From a bacterium (GTDB taxonomy: Bacteria > Spirochaetota > UBA4802 > UBA5550): a stretch of DNA of 46,533 nt. The first letter of the stretch is position 1; each line of letters starts with the position of its first letter. The position numbers and the translations under genes are program-made. The notes under the pieces are model-generated. The model searched no databases. It was not told the DNA's origin and worked only from the letters and a program-made list of their open reading frames with translations. The stretch is taken from contig JAAENB010000241.1 in NCBI GenBank assembly GCA_024224995.1, positions 1 through 46,533 of the forward strand, given 5' to 3'. Shown piece after piece: positions 41,166 to 46,533 of this stretch.

Positions 41166-41530
41166 AGAAAAAAATATTAATAATTGAAGATAATGAACAA
41201 AATATGTATTTATTAACTTTTTTGCTGGAAAAAAATAATTTTGAAATAATACAGGCAAGAAACGGTAAAGCCGGGATTGCTTCTGCTTTTGAAAACAAGC
41301 CTGTTTTAATTCTACTTGATATCCAATTACCGGTAATGAACGGATATGAAGTTGCGAAGAAGCTTAAAGAAAAACCTGAAACATCATCCATTCCAATTGT
41401 CGCGGTTACATCATACGCGATGGCGGGAGACAGGGAAAATGTTCTTGCTGCCGGTTGTACCGGGTATATTGAAAAACCCATTGATCCTGATACTTTTGTT
41501 GATAGAATATTGGCTTATGTGATTGAATGA
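41162..41530 (+). CDS. Single-domain response regulator (CheY-like)
   Basis: A complete 122-residue receiver: acidic pocket in IIEDNEQNMYLL, phospho-Asp in LILLDIQLPVMNG, Thr in VAVTSYAM and Lys in YIEKPID. It has no output domain. The ATG overlaps the stop of the decayed kinase (ATGA), which was surely its partner. With that kinase gone it is an orphan, unless it takes phosphate from the kinases at 37429-40373. Confidence 0.9.
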   Translation: MKKKILIIEDNEQNMYLLTFLLEKNNFEIIQARNGKAGIASAFENKPVLILLDIQLPVMNGYEVAKKLKEKPETSSIPIVAVTSYAMAGDRENVLAAGCTGYIEKPIDPDTFVDRILAYVIE

Positions 41531-41559
41531 CTCCCGGGCTGTTTGTCCCTGGGAGTCAT
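41527..41559. terminator. Hairpin between convergent receiver and flavodoxin genes
   Basis: ATGACTCCC (41527-41535) pairs with GGGAGTCAT (41551-41559), with an inner GGG/CCC pairing. It overlaps the receiver-gene stop and lies 17 bp from the flavodoxin stop. The following T-run is weak (ATGTTTTT), so it may act mainly as a bidirectional stop. Confidence 0.6.
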
Positions 41560-41575
41560 CTAGCAATGTTTTTAC

Positions 41576-42133
41576 TTAACTGGCCTTGATCTCTGTATTT
41601 TCGGAAGCATCTTGAACCGAATTAATCACATCCCTGGCAAATTTCTTCGCGTTTGCAAGGTCAGTATTATTGGGATGTCCCTTCATCATATTTACCTTTT
41701 CTTCCCATTCCACATCGGAGAATCCCTTCCTTTCTTTAATGAAGTCATGGATCTCAGGGTTTAGAAAACCAGTGCAGCTAAAACTGCCCGCGTATGCTAT
41801 GCCTTTGTCCATGCAGGTCTGCTGCATAAATTCAATGCCATGGATATAGTCTTCTGTCTTATGTATTGCTGCCGCGTGAGTCATAAAAATTGCCACTGTA
41901 CAATTCGCTGAAATTTGAAGTTTTTCCATGAAATTTTGTGCCGGTTGACTAACCTCCGCGGCAATAATGGGAGAACCAATAAACAACACGTCATAGTTAT
42001 TTAAGTTGATGCTCGCGCACTCTTTTATTGGTTTGATATGAACATCACAATCAGAAAGTTCTTCGGAAATTGCTCCGGCGATTTTAGCAGTATTTCCTGT
42101 TTGGCTGTTAAATGTAATTAGTACTTTTTTCAT
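41576..42133 (-). CDS. Flavodoxin-family protein
   Basis: The 185-residue protein begins KKVLITFNSQTGNTAKIA, the FMN phosphate-binding loop of flavodoxins. The later FIGSPIIAAEVSQPAQNF block is the part that lies over the flavin ring, and FMTHAAAIH follows. It is somewhat longer than a classical flavodoxin, as in the FldA/WrbA-like family. The gene sits downstream of marR on the same strand, and both have a TAGTTGATATATC-type site upstream, so MarR probably controls it. It may act in oxidative or quinone stress. A 5' duplicate remnant lies at 37388-37432. Confidence 0.88.
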   Translation of the reverse strand: MKKVLITFNSQTGNTAKIAGAISEELSDCDVHIKPIKECASINLNNYDVLFIGSPIIAAEVSQPAQNFMEKLQISANCTVAIFMTHAAAIHKTEDYIHGIEFMQQTCMDKGIAYAGSFSCTGFLNPEIHDFIKERKGFSDVEWEEKVNMMKGHPNNTDLANAKKFARDVINSVQDASENTEIKAS

Positions 42134-42183
42134 TTTAGAAACCTCGTATGTATTATTTATATTATCGAGATATATCTATATTG

Positions 42184-42196
42184 GATATATCAACTA
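42184..42196 (-). promoter_or_regulatory. Candidate MarR operator upstream of flavodoxin
   Basis: GATATATCAACTA is the exact reverse complement of TAGTTGATATATC at 42650-42662, in front of marR. It lies 51 bp upstream of the flavodoxin ATG, between marR stop and flavodoxin start. A further GATATATC occurs nearby, at 42170-42177. Shared use by the regulator and its neighbour supports an operator role; binding is inferred. Confidence 0.55.
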
Positions 42197-42209
42197 TATG
42201 CTGGAAAAT

Positions 42210-42632
42210 TTATTCCAGAGTATCGTGAAGAACAGAAAGCAAGCGAATCAGTTCATCATGTTTTTTTTGGCCAAAATTTTTGATTAGAACAGATGTCATA
42301 TTTTGAATAAATATGTCTGCTTCTTCCCTGGTTTTCTTTCCATGGTCTGTAATAAAAATACAATATGCGCGTCTGTCTGTTTCATGTTTTTTACGTTTGA
42401 TAAAATCATTCTTTTCCATTGAATCAAGTATTCTGGTTATACCTGTTTTATCTTTTTCTATAATATTGGCGATTTCACTTTGCGTAAGACCATTGTTGTT
42501 GTTAATAATATTCAGTATGGCAAATTGATCCGCTGTTATATTAAAACCATTTTCCTTAAGCCTATTGTTAAGGTTATTTTTCATTTTTAGGGCAGTTTTG
42601 TTTATTAAATATCCAAGATATTTTTTTTTCAT
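42210..42632 (-). CDS. MarR-family transcriptional regulator
   Basis: The 140-residue protein has the MarR winged helix: ITADQFAILNIINNNNGLTQSEIANIIEKDKTGITRILDSMEKNDFI and the wing KRKKHETDRRAYCIFITDHGKK, followed by dimerisation helices. MarR proteins repress their own and neighbouring genes and are released by ligands or oxidation. A symmetric site at 42650-42682 lies upstream of its start, with a matching half ahead of the flavodoxin gene. There is one Cys, in the wing (AYCIF), which could be redox-sensitive. Confidence 0.93.
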   Translation of the reverse strand: MKKKYLGYLINKTALKMKNNLNNRLKENGFNITADQFAILNIINNNNGLTQSEIANIIEKDKTGITRILDSMEKNDFIKRKKHETDRRAYCIFITDHGKKTREEADIFIQNMTSVLIKNFGQKKHDELIRLLSVLHDTLE

Positions 42633-42649
42633 TCAGTGTTTCCTTTAAT

Positions 42650-42682
42650 TAGTTGATATATCTAATATAATATAGTCAACTA
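42650..42682 (-). promoter_or_regulatory. Inverted-repeat operator upstream of marR
   Basis: TAGTTGA (42650-42656) and TCAACTA (42676-42682) form an inverted repeat, with an AT-rich centre containing TATATC and TATAATATA that may hold the promoter -10 region. It lies 18 bp upstream of the marR start (ATG 42632). The left half TAGTTGATATATC is repeated, inverted, upstream of the flavodoxin gene. Confidence 0.6.
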
Positions 42683-42767
42683 GATTTGTCAAGTGGAAAT
42701 GTGAATTTTTTTTAAAAATGTGTAATTATTTTGCAAAATCAATGACTCTTTAGTTGAGTCGTGTTTT

Positions 42768-42785
42768 CTTTTTGCATGCAAAAAG
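42768..42785. repeat. 18-bp perfect palindrome in the metalloprotease upstream region
   Basis: CTTTTTGCATGCAAAAAG has a GCATGC centre. A TTGACA follows at 42787-42792 with a weak TAAGTT about 16 bp later, so it may sit over the promoter of the metalloprotease gene. Nothing else is clear in 42683-42917 apart from the RBS at 42906-42912. Confidence 0.4.
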
Positions 42786-42917
42786 CTTGACAAAATCTCG
42801 TTTATGACTAAGTTTTGACAGTATTGCAGAGCAACGTAATTCCACTCTCTAGCAGTTATTTCCCTTCCGTGCTCTATTTTTCTGGTTCGCATAAAATAAA
42901 TTTTTAAAGGAGATGTT

Positions 42918-45900
42918 ATGAAAAAAAAATTCTTATGTTTCACTGTTTTTGTTTTACTGTGTTTTTCCTTAGCAAATTGCAATACGGAAAACATGAACAA
43001 CAGGACAGTCCGGTCGCCTCTTATTCCAGACGATGGGCCGGTAGGTGTTTTAGATAAGGGCATATTGCAAAAAGGCAGCCGTTCTTATATGAAAATTGAC
43101 GGCGAGCTCTTTCGAGAGTTAAAGCAGGGTGTTAAGAACAAAGAAGTCAAAGCTATCACTGGTTTCCCCCTTTATGGCGACAAGCCGGTTACGATTGAAG
43201 ACATTGAAGAGGTAGAGACCTTTGCGGAAAAAACCGCTATTTATCATGGCAGCAAGAGAATTTTCCGTAAGCCCGATATAGTTGCAATAAAAGGAAAAAT
43301 CGCTGAGAATGGCGGCTCAATATTTCTTACACTGTCTCCAAGAGGTGCCTATGGCTTTTTCAAAGATGCCAATGGTAAACCTGAGCGAAACATCAAGTAC
43401 TCACCCAATAGTGTCTACAGTATGTCCAGTGATGCAGGCGAGGAGGATATTCAAGACTTGAACCTGATGAATGACATAATTGAGAATGAGGCAGGCCGGG
43501 ATACTGTATCAGCTGTATCCAATAAATCTCTTACTGCTGCCAGGGGATTAAGCCAGATGGGCTATTACAGAATTGCAATAGATACAACAGAAAACTTTCT
43601 TAACAAGTTTGATGGCGATACAGAAGCGGCCGAAGACTATATTTTCGCGTTATTTGCTTATGTGAATCCTGCTTTCAACGATTTTAACGCGCATTTGTAT
43701 GTAAACTATATCCGTTTGTGGCCTAATGGTAATGATGGGTATTATAGTACCGGACTGCGGTCTTTGCTCAGTGAATTTGGTTACCGGTGGAGAAATCCGG
43801 CCAATCCTGAATATAGTATTCCCCGGCATGCCTCAGTTATATTGTCACTGTTCAGGGACGGTTCGGCAGTGGGCTGGGGAGGTATAGATGTAGTATGTAA
43901 CAAAACCGGGAGCGCGTCTGCATACCAGGGGTACTCTTCCCTGTACATGAATGCGATGATAGTGGCCCACGAACTTGGCCATGTTTTTGGGTCCGGCCAT
44001 ACATGGGATTATGATCCACCTATTGAAGAGTGCACTATCATGAGTTACTGCAATACAGAAGACAATTTCGTGTTCCATCCAAGGGTTATTGAGCTCTTCA
44101 ACAGCTTGCGCTCATGGGAAAATGACAGTTGTGTACCTCTTACAAATCCTGAGCTGGATAGTTGTTCCGCGCCGGAAGTCAGTGTTACCGGCACTTTAGT
44201 AGACAGTATTTCAATAGTCTGGAATGATGCAAGAGCTGATAGTTATACTGTCTCTTATATGCCATCGGGCGCTTCCAACTGGACAATAGCTGCTTCGGGA
44301 TTGACAACGTATAATTATGTTCTTTCAGATTTACCCGGGAGCACAACATACACTATCCGTGTCCAGAGTATTTGTTCTGACGGTTCAGAGTTGTCTACTA
44401 CTGTAACAGCAGCAACAGGCACCTGTACCGCGCCAACAGTTACTGTAACGGATACTTTTATAGACTATCTCACAATATCCTGGGATGATGAGGGTGTTAA
44501 TAATTATAATATTTTATACAAGGAAGAAGGGGCTTCCAGCTGGACAACAGCTGTTACAGGATTCACCGGAAAAACGTACCAGCTTTCCGGTTTAACCGAT
44601 GAAACAACATACAATATCCGTGTTTATAGTATTTGTCCGGAGGGACAACAGCTATACACTGAAGTTACGGAAACAACAGATGAGATTAAAAATTGTATTG
44701 TTCCTGTTGTGAGTGTAACCGGCACTTCTACAACGACTATTTCTATTTCCTGGAATGATGCCGGTGCAGACACCTATAGTGTATATTCCAGGGAATCAGG
44801 CGCAAGTGATTGGGTAGCCAAAGCAATCAATATAAAATTAACCGCTTTTGAAGTTAGATATTTAGAAAAGAGTACAACATATGATATTCGGGTTATCAGT
44901 AATTGTCAGGATGGATCAACTATAAGCAGCAGTATTATTTCCGAAACAACGGATGAACTGGTGAATGGCTGTTCTGCCTCAGAACCCCGTATTGCCTACA
45001 CAACCGCTAGCAGTATAGCGCTGGCATGGGATGATACAGGCACTGTAAGCCCGGACAATTATGATGTCCTGTACACTATAGCAACCCACAACAACTATGT
45101 AACTGCTGCAACAGGATTAACTGCAAAAAGTTATACGCTTAACGGACTGATTAAGAATACAACGTATTCTATTCTTCTCCGTAGTAATTGCTCAGGCGGT
45201 ACACAACTGCAGGATTACGTATATGGAAGAACTGATGAAGCACAGGGAAGCTGTAGTGTGCCAACAATTAATGTGAGCGGCACTTCGGAAAGCAGTATTT
45301 CTCTGTCATGGAATAATACCGATGCTGATAGCTATACTGTATCTTACAGGGCATACGGTTCTTCCAGCTGGACAACAGCAGTTACCGGACTGACCGGTAC
45401 ATCTTATGTAATTAGCGGTTTAGCTGATAATACCACTTATAGCATCCGAGTTTACAGTGTTTGTTCGGACGGGTCCCAGTCCTCTTCCACAATAACAGCA
45501 ACAACTGGTGAAACTCAGGTAAGCTGTACTGCACCGGAAGCCAATGTAAGCGGCACTTCGGAAAGCAGTATTTCCCTGTCATGGAGCAATACCGGTGCTG
45601 CTGATTATACTGTCGAATATAAGGTCTCAAGCGCGTCCACCTGGCAAACAGCAGCAGCAGGATTATCCACTACCGGTTATACCCTTTCAGGCTTAACCGC
45701 TAATACAACCTATAACATCAATATTTACAGTAATTGTTCCGACGGATCAAAGCCATATGACACTGTTACAGCAACGACCGATGAAGCACAGGTAAGCTGT
45801 ACTGCACCGGAAGTTACTGTAACCGGCACTTCGGAAAACAGCATCTCCCTGTCATGGGACGATGAAGGCGCTAACAGTTATAGCGTCTATTACAAGACAG

Positions 45901-46533
45901 GCAGCGGCAGCTGGACAAATGCCGCATCAGGACTTACCACTACAAGTTATGTTATTACCGGTCTGGCTGAGAATACAACATATGATATCGTTGTGCAAAG
46001 TTTTTGTCCGGACGGAACATCTCCCTATACTATTACCGCAGCAACAACAGATGATCCGGGCGGCACCGGTTTAACGATCAATGATATTCCCGGGCAATAT
46101 GTTCGAGAGCCTGCTGCCAATGGATGGCACACCGGTACCATATCACTGGCCGGAGATTCTTTGCAATGGGAAAACGAAGCGGGAGCAAGCTGGACACTAA
46201 TTCCTGACCTGGAAAATGGACAGCTTCTTACAACTGATGACTGCGCCTACCCGGGAGAAAATTTTACACTGGTACTGAATCAAAATGGTGATGGAACTGT
46301 GGAGCTTACGGGTTTTGTCTTTCTTAACGAAACCTATATATTGCAGGAAGAAGAAGCTGGTGATATGAGTGCCAGCTGGTTATTTAATTATGACCTGCTC
46401 GATTCCTCCGGAGATAATGACCTCACTTCCGGAAATAATCCTGTGTTTTCTACAGACAGTGCGGAGGGAAGCTATTCTGTTGAATTCAATGGTGTTGATG
46501 ATTATCTCTACACAAACTCAGGTCAATCATTTA
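42918..46533 (+). CDS. Secreted zinc metalloprotease with fibronectin-III repeats (partial, open at 3' edge)
   Basis: The frame is open from ATG 42918 (AAAGGAG upstream) to the window end, at least 1,205 residues. A signal segment ends in FSLANC (Cys 21), possibly a lipoprotein. The reprolysin/M12-type zinc site HELGHVFGSGH (H351, E352, H355, H361) is followed by a Met-turn in CTIMSYC (M375). From about 416 come seven fibronectin-III repeats (to about 1049). An intervening domain then leads into a LamG/concanavalin-like start (GSYSVEFNGVDDYLYTN) at the edge. It probably cleaves extracellular protein while anchored by repeats. The C-terminal sorting or anchoring region is outside the window. 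Confidence 0.93.
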   Translation, partial: MKKKFLCFTVFVLLCFSLANCNTENMNNRTVRSPLIPDDGPVGVLDKGILQKGSRSYMKIDGELFRELKQGVKNKEVKAITGFPLYGDKPVTIEDIEEVETFAEKTAIYHGSKRIFRKPDIVAIKGKIAENGGSIFLTLSPRGAYGFFKDANGKPERNIKYSPNSVYSMSSDAGEEDIQDLNLMNDIIENEAGRDTVSAVSNKSLTAARGLSQMGYYRIAIDTTENFLNKFDGDTEAAEDYIFALFAYVNPAFNDFNAHLYVNYIRLWPNGNDGYYSTGLRSLLSEFGYRWRNPANPEYSIPRHASVILSLFRDGSAVGWGGIDVVCNKTGSASAYQGYSSLYMNAMIVAHELGHVFGSGHTWDYDPPIEECTIMSYCNTEDNFVFHPRVIELFNSLRSWENDSCVPLTNPELDSCSAPEVSVTGTLVDSISIVWNDARADSYTVSYMPSGASNWTIAASGLTTYNYVLSDLPGSTTYTIRVQSICSDGSELSTTVTAATGTCTAPTVTVTDTFIDYLTISWDDEGVNNYNILYKEEGASSWTTAVTGFTGKTYQLSGLTDETTYNIRVYSICPEGQQLYTEVTETTDEIKNCIVPVVSVTGTSTTTISISWNDAGADTYSVYSRESGASDWVAKAINIKLTAFEVRYLEKSTTYDIRVISNCQDGSTISSSIISETTDELVNGCSASEPRIAYTTASSIALAWDDTGTVSPDNYDVLYTIATHNNYVTAATGLTAKSYTLNGLIKNTTYSILLRSNCSGGTQLQDYVYGRTDEAQGSCSVPTINVSGTSESSISLSWNNTDADSYTVSYRAYGSSSWTTAVTGLTGTSYVISGLADNTTYSIRVYSVCSDGSQSSSTITATTGETQVSCTAPEANVSGTSESSISLSWSNTGAADYTVEYKVSSASTWQTAAAGLSTTGYTLSGLTANTTYNINIYSNCSDGSKPYDTVTATTDEAQVSCTAPEVTVTGTSENSISLSWDDEGANSYSVYYKTGSGSWTNAASGLTTTSYVITGLAENTTYDIVVQSFCPDGTSPYTITAATTDDPGGTGLTINDIPGQYVREPAANGWHTGTISLAGDSLQWENEAGASWTLIPDLENGQLLTTDDCAYPGENFTLVLNQNGDGTVELTGFVFLNETYILQEEEAGDMSASWLFNYDLLDSSGDNDLTSGNNPVFSTDSAEGSYSVEFNGVDDYLYTNSGQSF
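44163..46065 (+). repeat. Seven tandem fibronectin type III repeats
   Basis: Units of about 270 bp start with Cys (CSAPEVSV, CTAPTVTV, CIVPVVSV, CSASEPRI, CSVPTINV, CTAPEANV, CTAPEVTV). Each carries ISLSWDD-like, YTVSYK-like, a GLT...YxLSGL turn and TTYxIxVxSxC. Repeats 5-7 share nearly identical DNA around CGGCACTTCGGAAAGCAGTA, indicating recent duplication or gene conversion. The paired cysteines are unusual for Fn3 and suggest a disulfide in each unit. Confidence 0.9.

Noticed and set aside
42689..43063. Minus-strand open frame opposite the metalloprotease start
   Set aside because: It overlaps the clear signal peptide and RBS of the metalloprotease gene, has no recognisable motif and is best explained as a shadow.

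Overview
The window looks like chromosomal DNA of an AT-rich, Gram-negative-type bacterium. Several products have signal peptides or lipoprotein signals, two end in outer-membrane beta-barrel-like regions with a terminal aromatic residue, and genes run on both strands in short operons. The long PlsB-type acyltransferase, the membrane-anchored AraC regulator and the mix of sensory genes would suit a spirochaete (Spirochaetota), but that is only an impression. No rRNA, CRISPR array or intact transposase was seen.

Layout. 1-1570: end of an upstream gene, two toxin-antitoxin pairs (ParE/RelE type and VapBC type) and two copies of a GCATGC-centred palindrome. 1576-6616: a large glycerol-3-phosphate acyltransferase, then a partner-switching cluster (two STAS proteins, an RsbW-like kinase, a membrane protein) around a tRNA-Pro(CGG). 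6678-11395: housekeeping genes gpmI, mobA, an envelope protein and purF. 11497-19050: tRNA-Trp(CCA) followed by a 7.5-kb accessory island that ends in a 3' fragment of the same tRNA. 19322-25645: a secreted trypsin-like protease fused to a barrel-like region, a MATE exporter, a DUF2293 protein, an alpha/beta hydrolase, a broken BAHD-type acyltransferase and an unknown protein. 25919-29405: an unusual type IIA topoisomerase pair. 29426-37336: AraC regulators, a FAD oxidoreductase, monomeric isocitrate dehydrogenase and an acyltransferase-3 protein. 37429-42632: two-component genes, one of them a wrecked sensor kinase, then a flavodoxin-like gene and its MarR regulator. 42918 to the end: a large secreted metalloprotease with seven fibronectin-III repeats, open at the window edge.

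The most interesting unit is the tRNA-Trp island. Four co-directional, tightly packed genes encode a C5-cytosine DNA methyltransferase, a 992-residue protein with two GHKL ATPase modules (MutL/MORC/Hsp90-like at the N-terminus, histidine-kinase-like at the C-terminus), a receiver-domain protein with a large unassigned C-terminal region, and a Vsr-type endonuclease. This looks like a modification-linked defence system wired as a phosphorelay. Behind it lie a decayed COG3950-like ATPase and one small gene. The island carries no integrase.

A second theme is gene debris. Besides the tRNA remnant there are the COG3950-like ATPase, the BAHD acyltransferase and a hybrid sensor kinase (each with an internal deletion), and short end-pieces of a flavodoxin gene and an AraC gene. 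Positions and motifs were read by eye from the sequence; no database search was possible.
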